From an uncultured Granulosicoccaceae bacterium (GTDB taxonomy: Bacteria; Pseudomonadota; Gammaproteobacteria; Granulosicoccales; Granulosicoccaceae), in NCBI GenBank assembly GCA_937931165.1, contig CALHCI010000008.1, forward strand, positions 1-33,706: DNA of 33,706 nucleotides, in the 5' to 3' direction. Within the stretch, counting starts at the first letter, position 1. Every line of letters starts with the position of its first letter. The notes under the pieces were generated by a model, which worked only from the letters and a program-made list of their open reading frames with translations, had not been told where the DNA came from and did not search any database. Position numbers and translations under genes: made by a program. Shown piece by piece: positions 25,527 to 33,442 of the stretch.

Positions 25527-26531
25527 TCAAGGTTGAATGTCATCCGGAATTTCAATACCGGCTTCTTCATAGTACTTTGCGGCACCAGGATGCAGAGGCA
25601 CATTGACCGAAGTAAACGCAGTTTCCGGTGTGACAGCCTTTAAGAAAAACGCAGTGGCATGGACATCATCAAGATTTTCCCAGAATGACTTTGTAGCCGC
25701 ATAAACCACGTCATCAGCCACACCTGCATGCGTACCAACAAATTGAGTGAAGCCCAGTGCCGTGATCTCGGTTTGATTTAACTGGCCTTTGTATAAGGCG
25801 CCGTCGAATGTCAGCATGCCACGCCCCGGGCGGCCAAACAGGTTTTGCATGGCCTCGGTTTCAACAGCCTCTGCCGGAATAGACAGAATGCGAAACTCGC
25901 CAGACAACCCGTAGCGTTCGATGTTAGCTGAACCCACTTCTGCCGGTCGGACCATCATATCTATCTTGCCATCGGCCAGTGCGGTATACCCTTCTCCCCA
26001 GCTGAGACGCACCGCTTTATAATCGCTGCCGGCCTCATAGCCTGTGATGATTTTTATCAACGCTTCTGATGTTGCTGATGCAGAGCCCGCAGGGGGTCCG
26101 GTAAATACCGTTTTGCCCTTGATATCTTCCCAGTTTTCAATACCGGAACCTGACAACGTCACCGGGTGATAGGCACCGGCTTTAAATCCGAGTATCGAGC
26201 GCAAGTTTTTAGATAGCTCAGCCGCATTCTCTACATTTTCATACATGCGTTTCTGGCCGGCCATTAATCCGACAAGTGACGGCACGCTGGAAAAGAAATC
26301 AATCTCCCCTTTTGCGCCTTTGAGCATCGACTTGGTCAGCGTTTGCCCGGCATTTACCTGAATGTTGACGTCAGCTTTGCCAGCCTGCGTGGTAAAAGCA
26401 ACAAACATCGCGTGCACCGGATCACCTACACCAGCTGTTTCGCCTTTGTAGATTTGTGCACTTGCTGTCATTGATGCCAGCAGTGCAGCAGTCGAAGCGA
26501 TAGAAATCAATAATTTACGGGAAATATTCAA
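25527..26531 (-). CDS. TAXI-family TRAP transporter solute receptor
   Basis: 334 residues, periplasmic. Signal peptide MNISRKLLISIASTAALL, cleaved after ASA before QIYKG. The body matches the TAXI (NMT1-like) receptors, with KTVFTGPPAGSAS and a C-terminal LHPGAAKYYEEAGI. The start is TTG, but a strong GGAGG lies 6 nt before it, which decides the start. First gene of the (-) operon, divergent from the LysR gene, with a dyad of LysR type 28 nt upstream. Confidence 0.92.
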   Translation of the reverse strand: MNISRKLLISIASTAALLASMTASAQIYKGETAGVGDPVHAMFVAFTTQAGKADVNIQVNAGQTLTKSMLKGAKGEIDFFSSVPSLVGLMAGQKRMYENVENAAELSKNLRSILGFKAGAYHPVTLSGSGIENWEDIKGKTVFTGPPAGSASATSEALIKIITGYEAGSDYKAVRLSWGEGYTALADGKIDMMVRPAEVGSANIERYGLSGEFRILSIPAEAVETEAMQNLFGRPGRGMLTFDGALYKGQLNQTEITALGFTQFVGTHAGVADDVVYAATKSFWENLDDVHATAFFLKAVTPETAFTSVNVPLHPGAAKYYEEAGIEIPDDIQP

Positions 26532-26558
26532 GGGCGTCCTCCAGTGGTTTTCAGGTTA

Positions 26559-26576
26559 TTGCTCAAATCGTAGCAA
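26559..26576. promoter_or_regulatory. Candidate LysR-type operator
   Basis: TTGCT-N8-AGCAA, an imperfect dyad that contains two overlapping T-N11-A arrangements, the LysR-family recognition pattern. It lies between the divergent TAXI receptor (start 26531) and LysR (start 26631) genes, 27 nt before the receptor start. This is inference from pattern and position. Confidence 0.45.
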
Positions 26577-26630
26577 ATCATCACACATCAGCGATAATAA
26601 ATATAATCAGCCAATACATAAACGATTGCT

Positions 26631-27539
26631 ATGAATCTTGATCCAAAACACCTGGCGCAACTCTCTGTGATTGTAGAAACCGGCTCATTTCAGGGGGCGG
26701 CTGACCGGTTAAATCTTACCCAGCCGGCACTGAGCCGTAATATGCGCGCGCTCGAAACCAGAATGGCCGCAGCTCTGTTTCAGCGGGATGGACGTCGGTC
26801 TGTGCCGAATGCACTCGGAAGACGCCTGGCCAGAATTGGCCTGACCATACGTATTGCACAGGATCAGGCAGACAGTATTGCCTCGCAAACATCCCTGGGT
26901 ACTATTGGCGAACTCAGGATTGGTGCTCCGCCGATTGTGGCTGGCAGATTCCTGTCTGATAGTTTGTCCGCGTTTATTCGTGAAAACCCTGCTTGCAACG
27001 TGGTGCTGCGTACAGGGCTGGTATCACAGTTACATTCAATGCTTGAGCGCGGCCAGATTGATTTTATGCTGGGTCCGCAAAGTGTTGTCGATGCAGAAGA
27101 CGCACTCGAGTTCAAACATCTGATCGATGACAGAGTCGGCATACTGTGTCGCAGCGGCCATACACTTACCCGACTAAAAAAAATTCAGGCAGAAAGTCTG
27201 AAACAGCAATCGTGGCTATTGCATTCAACGGGCAGCCTGCTGCGTCAGCAAACCGAAGCGGCAATGATAGCGGCGGGCATTGCGACCGTTCAGACGACGG
27301 TAGAAACCGATTCAATTCGCTCTGCACTGGAGATTGTTGCCAATACAGACCTGATTACTTCAATGCCTCGCGCCACAACCCGCCCCTATCTGGAAGATAA
27401 GCTGGTGTTTCTTAACTTCGACTCACCGCATTTTAAACGACCACTGGGCATGATCAGACGCCGCGACATGGCTGACAACCGGTTAGAGAAACGCTTCTTT
27501 GACGTGCTGATGTCTTATATTGAGCGCAACGCTCAGTGA
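26631..27539 (+). CDS. LysR-family transcriptional regulator
   Basis: 302 residues. The N-terminal winged helix-turn-helix is clear: LSVIVETGSFQGAADRLNLTQPALSRNMRALE. A periplasmic-binding-like effector domain follows (GELRIGAPPIVA..., DFMLGPQ). ATG at 26631. It is divergent from the TAXI-TRAP-sulfatase operon, the standard arrangement for a LysR regulator acting on its neighbour in response to the imported compound. The target is inferred. Confidence 0.93.
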   Translation: MNLDPKHLAQLSVIVETGSFQGAADRLNLTQPALSRNMRALETRMAAALFQRDGRRSVPNALGRRLARIGLTIRIAQDQADSIASQTSLGTIGELRIGAPPIVAGRFLSDSLSAFIRENPACNVVLRTGLVSQLHSMLERGQIDFMLGPQSVVDAEDALEFKHLIDDRVGILCRSGHTLTRLKKIQAESLKQQSWLLHSTGSLLRQQTEAAMIAAGIATVQTTVETDSIRSALEIVANTDLITSMPRATTRPYLEDKLVFLNFDSPHFKRPLGMIRRRDMADNRLEKRFFDVLMSYIERNAQ

Positions 27540-27623
27540 GCAGATAGCATCAAACGACAGAAGCAACCATTACTGGTGAAGCGGCTGCAAACAAGCAGAC
27601 CGGTTGTTTCAACGCACCGGCGA

Positions 27624-29087
27624 TTACCTGTTCAATTGACGTATAAAAACATGACGTACAAAAACAACAAGGTAAAGAAAAACAAGATATATTACGCCCC
27701 CGCCACCATTGTCGTTTCCTCCAGCTCCAGTTCCAGTTCCAGTTCTATCGCCATCGCCATCGCCATCGCCATCGCCATCGCCATCGCCATCGCCGTTAAT
27801 CGCTGGTATCGGCACCAGTGGCTCATTGACAGAAGTAAAACCGATGTCTATTCCATCTGTCAGCAACGAGGTAAGCCTGCCAGGCTGGCAATAATCAAAT
27901 GTTTCATTATCACCGGCGTTCCATAATCTGAAACCATCTGTTGTTTGCTGCATATTTAAGTGTTGCGGGTTTTCAGACCAGAGCCCTAATACCTCACTCA
28001 ACAGGCCAATACTTTTAGTTTGCCACTGTGAATTACGACTGGTGAAGCTGCGAGAAGTGATCAGTACCTGGCCACCACTATTGTACGGATGGAAAATGTA
28101 TTGCCAGCCCGCCAGTGAATCATCGAGGTCAATGTTTCCGTAGACAGAAGGGTTACGCCACTCCCACTCGTTTCGATGGCATTGAAAACGTCTTCCGGCT
28201 ATTTGTGTGTTGTACAGCCAGCGCGGGTTCGAAAACACCACCGCAGTGCCGGTTTCAAGATCTGTAGTTTCTGCTGCATCGTCTACCGCACTGAACAGTG
28301 TGGTTATCGTTTGTTCGTCTGCAGGTTGCAGCCCGTCACTTGCCGTGTCCGCAGAGCCGGTTGGTACGAATGCAATACCGTTTACATCGTAACAGTCGTG
28401 ATAACTGTTAGCGGTTTCATCACCCCACACGCGGACCGCATTCGCCGTACCACCGTTGTAACTAATTACCTCTACATAAGCACTGCGACGCAGTGGCATG
28501 GCGCCATAATAAATACCGTTGTTTACCGTCCACAAAGGCAAAATACCCTGTAGACCATTCTGCCAGCGGGTATCCGTATTATTCAACGCTGTCACTGCGG
28601 CTGCATCAGGCAACTGTTCAACGGTAAGCTGGTACATCGTGTTCATTCGCGGGAAGTTACCGGACAACGCTTCATGCCGGTACAGTGTGTCTTTCAGAAA
28701 CCACAGGCGATTATCAGTACCCAGTGATGGATCAGACTTTTGATACATCATAGCTGCAGAGTCAAATTCAAACGGCTCACAACGCAGTTTGCGATCTGCA
28801 ATATCATTGTTGGCGTTCCAGTACGCCCTTTGCAACGCGACGTTCGCACCTGTCTCTCTATTGACCAATGACGGTTTGGGTACCGATGACTCAGTGACCC
28901 TGCAACTCTGAAAGTCAATATCACTAAATTGCGAGAATACTGAGGTGAACACCTCCCATCCAAAACCATCTCCATCCGGATCAGAGGCAACCGATGCGCA
29001 AACCGGCAGCTCGCTTTCTTGCGCAGAAACCTGCGAGGAAAATACAGCACCTGCAAAAATCAAAACAGCTTTTAGAAACCGCACCAC
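27624..29087 (-). CDS. Secreted Cys-rich protein with GD repeats and C-terminal membrane anchor
   Basis: 487 residues, not a family I can name. Signal peptide MVRFLKAVLIFAGAVFSS, cleaved near VSA before QESE. The mature N-terminus has CASVASDPDGDGFGWE and a Cys about 20 residues on, the same motif as in the lipoprotein at 9960-11096. The body contains scattered cysteines and aromatic-rich segments (WNANNDIADRKLRCEPFEF, YHDCYDVNGIAF, RRFQCHRNEWEWRNP). It ends with eight Gly-Asp pairs, a TG/GG-rich stretch, GGGGVIYLVFLYLVVFV and a basic tail, like a cell-surface sorting signal (GlyGly-CTERM style). GTG start. Convergent with LysR and divergent from the acyl-CoA dehydrogenase. Surface attachment is inferred. 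Confidence 0.8.
   Translation of the reverse strand: MVRFLKAVLIFAGAVFSSQVSAQESELPVCASVASDPDGDGFGWEVFTSVFSQFSDIDFQSCRVTESSVPKPSLVNRETGANVALQRAYWNANNDIADRKLRCEPFEFDSAAMMYQKSDPSLGTDNRLWFLKDTLYRHEALSGNFPRMNTMYQLTVEQLPDAAAVTALNNTDTRWQNGLQGILPLWTVNNGIYYGAMPLRRSAYVEVISYNGGTANAVRVWGDETANSYHDCYDVNGIAFVPTGSADTASDGLQPADEQTITTLFSAVDDAAETTDLETGTAVVFSNPRWLYNTQIAGRRFQCHRNEWEWRNPSVYGNIDLDDSLAGWQYIFHPYNSGGQVLITSRSFTSRNSQWQTKSIGLLSEVLGLWSENPQHLNMQQTTDGFRLWNAGDNETFDYCQPGRLTSLLTDGIDIGFTSVNEPLVPIPAINGDGDGDGDGDGDGDGDRTGTGTGAGGNDNGGGGVIYLVFLYLVVFVRHVFIRQLNR
27721..27744. repeat. Hexanucleotide array CCAGTT x4 (one variant)
   Basis: Four tandem hexamers, CCAGCT then three CCAGTT, inside the 3' part of the secreted-protein gene; on the minus strand they encode Thr-Gly repeats ending with Ala-Gly. 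The array is next to the ATCGCC array. Confidence 0.85.
27747..27794. repeat. Hexanucleotide array ATCGCC x8
   Basis: Eight perfect tandem copies of ATCGCC, which on the minus strand encode eight Gly-Asp pairs in the secreted protein. The unit is a multiple of three, so slippage would lengthen or shorten the linker without a frameshift. Confidence 0.95.
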
Positions 29088-29315
29088 TGCAACACCCGAG
29101 AGTTAATAGTATCCCTCATATTACGTCATGACATTTAAAACATCCAATTCCATAAACGCTTTTCCCCAACCGGCTCCGGTCCGTTTAACGATTGTCTACA
29201 CTCTAAACTACGCAACACATAATACCCACGGCGTCCACCAGCAGTGCGCTTTCCGCAACGGGTTTAGCGACCGTCTCTGATACACTGTATTTTCATCGCA
29301 ACACCACATAAATTT

Positions 29316-30473
29316 ATGAACTACGAGCTTGACCATACGGAAATTCGTGATGCGGTAATCAAACTGTGCGCAGACTTCCCCGGCGACTACTGGCGGCGTT
29401 GTGATCGTGAGCAAACCTACCCGACCGAATTTGTCGCAGCGCTGACGGACGCCGGATACCTGGGTGCACTGATTCCTGAAGCCTATGGCGGCCTGAGTCT
29501 GCCACTGTCTGCCGGTGCGGCGATACTGGAAGAAATTCATCGCGCCGGTGGCAATGCAGCAGCCTGTCACGCACAAATGTACACCATGGGTACAGTATTA
29601 CGTCACGGCAGCGATGCACAAAAGGCAGCCTATCTGCCGGGCATTGCAGAAGGCAGCCTGCGCCTACAGGCATTTGGTGTCACGGAACCGACCTCAGGGA
29701 CCGATACCACATCATTGCGTACCACCGCTCGCCGCGCTGGTGACCACTATGTGGTCAACGGTCAGAAAATCTGGACATCGCGTGCAGAACATTCGGATCT
29801 TTTGCTGTTACTGGCAAGAACCACCCCAAAAGATCAGGTGGCTAAAAAAACAGAAGGCTTGTCCGTATTTCTGGTCGACATGAGAGCAGTACTTAACAAG
29901 TCGCTTACAATAAGACCGATTCGCACCATGATGAATCATTCAACCACCGAACTGTTTTTTGATGACATGGAAATTCCGGCTTCTGCACTGGTTGGCGAAG
30001 AAGGCAAAGGCTTCCGGTATATTCTTTCAGGCATGAACGCCGAGCGAATATTGATTGCTGCAGAATGTATTGGCGATGCAAAATGGTTTATTAAAAAGTC
30101 ATCTGACTATGCGTGTGAACGCAGCGTGTTTGGACGCGCTATCGGACAAAACCAGGGAATACAGTTTCCAATTGCCAAAGCCTATAGCCAGATGCGCGCC
30201 GCAGAGCTCATGCTAAGAGAAGCGATTACCCTGTACGAAGCCGGCAAAAACCCCGGTGAGGAAGCCAACATGGCCAAGCTGCTTGCAGCCGATGCTTCAT
30301 GGGCTGCCGCTGAAGCGTGTGTGCAGACGTTTGGCGGTTTTGGTTTTGCAGAAGAGTACGACATAGAGAGAAAGTTTCGCGAAGCCCGCCTTTATCAGGT
30401 AGCACCCATCTCAACCAATCTTATTTTAAGCTACATTGCCGAGCATGTGCTCGGTATGCCCCGCTCCTACTAA
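29316..30473 (+). CDS. Acyl-CoA dehydrogenase family protein
   Basis: 385 residues, FAD flavoprotein. Family motifs: AFGVTEPTSGTDTTSL (FAD/substrate loop), VVNGQKIWTSRAEHSD, RSVFGRAIGQNQGIQFPIA and QTFGGFGFAEEYDIERKFREAR. At the C-terminal site where medium- and short-chain enzymes have the catalytic Glu (EGTSE) this protein reads APISTNL, with no Glu. Instead Glu243 in GMNAERILIAA matches the position of the base in isovaleryl-CoA and long-chain dehydrogenases, so a branched or unusual acyl-CoA is likely. First of three (+) genes with HMG-CoA lyase and an aminotransferase. Start ATG. Confidence 0.92.
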   Translation: MNYELDHTEIRDAVIKLCADFPGDYWRRCDREQTYPTEFVAALTDAGYLGALIPEAYGGLSLPLSAGAAILEEIHRAGGNAAACHAQMYTMGTVLRHGSDAQKAAYLPGIAEGSLRLQAFGVTEPTSGTDTTSLRTTARRAGDHYVVNGQKIWTSRAEHSDLLLLLARTTPKDQVAKKTEGLSVFLVDMRAVLNKSLTIRPIRTMMNHSTTELFFDDMEIPASALVGEEGKGFRYILSGMNAERILIAAECIGDAKWFIKKSSDYACERSVFGRAIGQNQGIQFPIAKAYSQMRAAELMLREAITLYEAGKNPGEEANMAKLLAADASWAAAEACVQTFGGFGFAEEYDIERKFREARLYQVAPISTNLILSYIAEHVLGMPRSY

Positions 30474-30542
30474 TACGTCGCTATTCAAATCAACCACTGC
30501 AACGTACACTACCGTTGAAACATAACCCGCTCAGGAATCACT

Positions 30543-31454
30543 GTGAATAATAGCGTAGAGATTATTGAAGTCTCCCCCCGGGACGGCATTCAAAATGAAA
30601 AGAAGCTACTCAGCCTTGCAACCAAACTGGAAATGATTCAGCGCTCAATTGATGCTGGTGCCTCACGCATTGAAGTCACCAGTTTTGTCAATCCAAAGCG
30701 GGTTCCACAGATGGCCGAAGCCGATGAAATATGCGCGGCACTCCCCAAAGATACCGACTGCAAGTACATAGGACTGGCACTTAACAAACGCGGCTTCGAA
30801 CGCGCATGCAACGCCGGGCTTGATGAAGTAAATTTTGTGGTGGTTGCCAGTGATACATTTAGTCAGAAAAATCAGGGCACAGATACAGAAACCGGTCTGA
30901 GTCTGTTTAATGAACTGGCAGGTAATGTGTCCGATCCCATCGCTGTAGGCGTCACCATTGCTGCTGCATTCGGCTGCCCGTTTGAAGGTGAAATGCCGAT
31001 AGAACGTTTAATGAAAGTGGTCGATGGCTGTATGGAAGCCAACCCGTTTGAACTCGCCATCGCAGATACCATTGGGGTCGCAACACCTAAAGATATTAAA
31101 GAACGCATTAACGCAATCAGACAACACTACCCCGATGTGCCGTTACGATTGCACCTGCACAACACCCGCAATACCGGGCTCGCCAACGCCTGGGCCGGCG
31201 TAGAAGCCGGTGTGGCAGCACTCGACTCAAGTTTCGGGGGAGTTGGCGGCTGCCCGTTTGCACCGGCGGCCACAGGCAACATTGCCACTGAAGATCTTGT
31301 TTATATGCTTGAGCGAGCGGGTATCAGCACCGGTGTAGATCTCACCAAAGCCATAGATGCTGCGCAGTTTATTGAAGACGCACTGGATAAAACCGTACCC
31401 GGCATGGTGATGAAGGCAGGTGTATTCCCGCAATCAGTCGCTGCAAACACCTGA
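30543..31454 (+). CDS. Hydroxymethylglutaryl-CoA lyase family enzyme
   Basis: 303 residues, DRE-TIM metallolyase. Motifs: SPRDGIQNE (Arg13, Asp14), HLHNTRN (metal His204 and His206) and the lyase signature FGGVGGCPFAPAATGNIATEDLVYML with catalytic Cys237. The enzyme cleaves 3-hydroxy-3-methylglutaryl-CoA, or a close analogue, to acetyl-CoA and acetoacetate, the last step of leucine breakdown. GTG start with AGGA 8 nt upstream. It follows the dehydrogenase by 69 nt. The partners expected for leucine (carboxylase, hydratase) are not in the window. Confidence 0.92.
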   Translation: MNNSVEIIEVSPRDGIQNEKKLLSLATKLEMIQRSIDAGASRIEVTSFVNPKRVPQMAEADEICAALPKDTDCKYIGLALNKRGFERACNAGLDEVNFVVVASDTFSQKNQGTDTETGLSLFNELAGNVSDPIAVGVTIAAAFGCPFEGEMPIERLMKVVDGCMEANPFELAIADTIGVATPKDIKERINAIRQHYPDVPLRLHLHNTRNTGLANAWAGVEAGVAALDSSFGGVGGCPFAPAATGNIATEDLVYMLERAGISTGVDLTKAIDAAQFIEDALDKTVPGMVMKAGVFPQSVAANT

Positions 31455-31474
31455 CACCTGCACCACTCAAACTC

Positions 31475-31499
31475 ACCTGCCAGTGATCACCCGGCAGGT
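31475..31499 (+). other. Intercistronic hairpin
   Basis: ACCTGCC (31475-31481) pairs with GGCAGGT (31493-31499) around an 11-nt loop, between the lyase and aminotransferase genes. No T run follows, so it is more likely an mRNA-stability or processing stem than a terminator. Confidence 0.45.
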
Positions 31500-31535
31500 T
31501 ACACACAACAAAAGCCCGTTAACAGGATAGCAACA

Positions 31536-32654
31536 ATGCACATAGAGCCCTTCGGCGTTGAAATGTGGATGAATGAGTGGGAGACCAAATGCGAATGGAA
31601 CCTTGCAGAAACCTGTGTTGAAAGCATCACTGTTGACGAGTTATTGAAACTGGCCGGAAAAGATCAGGGCAGCCTTGCAGAACTGTTGCCGTTAAAAATG
31701 ACCTACGGAGACATAGAGGGCTCGGAGCGACTACGAAGCGCTATCGCCTCACTTTACAATAAGCAGAACATTGCTAACGTACTGGTGACTCACGGCACCA
31801 TCGGCGCAAACATGCTGGTGCACAAAACGCTGGTAAATCCGGGAAACCGGGTAGTCGCCGTAGTACCAACCTACCAGCAACACTATTCTATTCCTGACAG
31901 TATCGGTGCTGATGTTCAGCAACTACAACTGCGTGAAGAAAGCCATTGGCTGCCAGACCTCGACGCATTGCGCAAGCTCGTGGTGCCAGGCACAAAATTG
32001 ATCGCGCTAAACAATCCAAACAACCCGACCGGTGCTCTTATGGACGAGACAATGCTTGCACAAATTGCGGACATTGCGCGGGCTGCAGATGCCTGGATTC
32101 TTTGTGACGAAGTGTACCGCGGTACCGATCAAACCGGTTCAGGGATGACCACCTCCATCGCAGACATTTACGAAAAAGGCATTAGTACCGCCAGTACTTC
32201 AAAGGCCTTCTCACTTGCAGGGCTTCGACTTGGCTGGATTACCGGTCCACAAACGCTGTTAGAAACTGTGATGATCCACCGCGATTACGACACTATCTCT
32301 GTTGGCATTATCGACGATCACTTCGCCACCATGGCACTGGAACATGCGGACCAACTGCTTGCTCGCAGCCATTCCATTACCAGAGGTAACCTGCAAACCC
32401 TTGAAGCATGGGTAAACACCGAGCCACTGATTTCGTGGATTAAACCAAAGGCCGGTACCACTGCACTATTGAAATACAACCTTCCGGTCAACTCCCGCGA
32501 GCTGTGCATTTCACTGCTCAAAGAGACCGGTGTGATGTTTACACCGGGCGCTGCACTGAACATGGAAGGTTATATACGCATCGGCTATGCAAACAACCCG
32601 GAGGTACTTAAACAGGGACTGAAAAGAGTGAGCGGGTTTCTGCAGCAGCAGTAG
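31536..32654 (+). CDS. PLP-dependent aminotransferase, class I/II
   Basis: 372 residues, fold type I. The Schiff-base lysine is Lys223 in STSKAFSLAGLRLGW; other PLP contacts are NNPNNPTGA, CDEVYRG (Asp191, Tyr194) and Arg231. It shows the pattern of the large aspartate aminotransferase superfamily near capreomycidine-synthase-like and related enzymes, so substrate is not predictable. ATG with AGGAT upstream. Third gene of the (+) set; it could deaminate the amino acid whose carbon skeleton the two upstream enzymes break down. Confidence 0.9.
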   Translation: MHIEPFGVEMWMNEWETKCEWNLAETCVESITVDELLKLAGKDQGSLAELLPLKMTYGDIEGSERLRSAIASLYNKQNIANVLVTHGTIGANMLVHKTLVNPGNRVVAVVPTYQQHYSIPDSIGADVQQLQLREESHWLPDLDALRKLVVPGTKLIALNNPNNPTGALMDETMLAQIADIARAADAWILCDEVYRGTDQTGSGMTTSIADIYEKGISTASTSKAFSLAGLRLGWITGPQTLLETVMIHRDYDTISVGIIDDHFATMALEHADQLLARSHSITRGNLQTLEAWVNTEPLISWIKPKAGTTALLKYNLPVNSRELCISLLKETGVMFTPGAALNMEGYIRIGYANNPEVLKQGLKRVSGFLQQQ

Positions 32655-32687
32655 CTGCAAGTTTAGCAACGGCCAGTACTTCTTATT

Positions 32688-32711
32688 CCACCAAGTCAAA
32701 AGACCTGGTGG
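32688..32711. other. Hairpin between convergent genes
   Basis: CCACCA and TGGTGG, with a one-base mismatch and then GTC/GAC, form a stem closed by AAAA. It lies between the aminotransferase (+) and the unknown gene (-). Neither strand has a good T run, so termination is doubtful. Confidence 0.35.
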
Positions 32712-32789
32712 AGGCAAGAATACTACCTTCATGTGAAATCCAGACAAACGTCATCTTGGGCACACTCTGCGCAGCCTCGATGTTGCCTG

Positions 32790-33380
32790 TCAAGAAGAGG
32801 TCGCACCATTTCTATAAGGTTCGTAACTGTAATACTTAGGCTTTGTATCTATCCGGACATGCAGCCAGGCCACGCCACTTCCTTCACTGTTCAGCCATAC
32901 CGGTACTTCGCCTGACTGATTTTTTAGGGTTAGGCCAATGAGCCGCCAGAGTGCATCGATCTGCGCCTCAGGCGCTGATCGGATAAACCCTGCCAGATGA
33001 TCATAATTTTCACCGTCACATTGCGGCGACGGGACGATAAGTGTGGCATCCCCTCCCAGGCTTTTGAAACTGACAATCGGTTCATCAGTAAAGTATTCCG
33101 AGAACGTTTGTGGATCCAGGGTTCGGTTACATAGTGCCGGCGCGTTAATAAGAACAAACTCGAAAGGCCTGTTTTTTGTTGTATTGGACAGTGGCAGCGT
33201 TTCCCACCGAAATGCGTTAAACGACGAGCTTGCCAGCACTTCACTAAACCATCGTCGGAAGTGTTGGTCAGTCTCTAACCCATCGATAAACTGGCGGTAA
33301 CTAAGAACACGTTTATGACAAAGCAATTGGTATTTAATTAGCTTGCCGGGCTGCAGCTCATCCGTTGTTGCTTTAAACAT
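32790..33380 (-). CDS. Conserved hypothetical protein (DUF6940-like)
   Basis: 196 residues from the ATG at 33380; the frame runs on to 33500, but that stretch has no family features and overlaps the upstream gene. No signal peptide or membrane segment. The central part, FNAFRWETLPLS and FEFVLINAPALC, followed by YFTDEPIVSFKSLGGDATLIVPSP and a C-terminal VAWLHVRIDTKPKYY, resembles what I recall as DUF6940, found in some bacteria and algae; this assignment is from memory and not certain. The function is unknown. It lies downstream of the partial gene at 33443 on the same strand. Confidence 0.75.
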   Translation of the reverse strand: MFKATTDELQPGKLIKYQLLCHKRVLSYRQFIDGLETDQHFRRWFSEVLASSSFNAFRWETLPLSNTTKNRPFEFVLINAPALCNRTLDPQTFSEYFTDEPIVSFKSLGGDATLIVPSPQCDGENYDHLAGFIRSAPEAQIDALWRLIGLTLKNQSGEVPVWLNSEGSGVAWLHVRIDTKPKYYSYEPYRNGATSS

Positions 33381-33442
33381 TATTGAAATTGATATTCTAT
33401 TCAGGGGTGATGATACGTGTACCAAACAATAGTTGTCACGAA

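Noticed and set aside
27747..27794. On/off phase variation by the ATCGCC array
   Set aside because: The repeat unit is six bases, so slippage cannot change the frame; only linker length would vary.
27576..27926. + strand frames with poly-Ser/Ile-Ala or Pro-Ser repeats
   Set aside because: They are the complement of the hexanucleotide arrays in the secreted-protein gene, which has a signal peptide and conserved-looking body on the minus strand.
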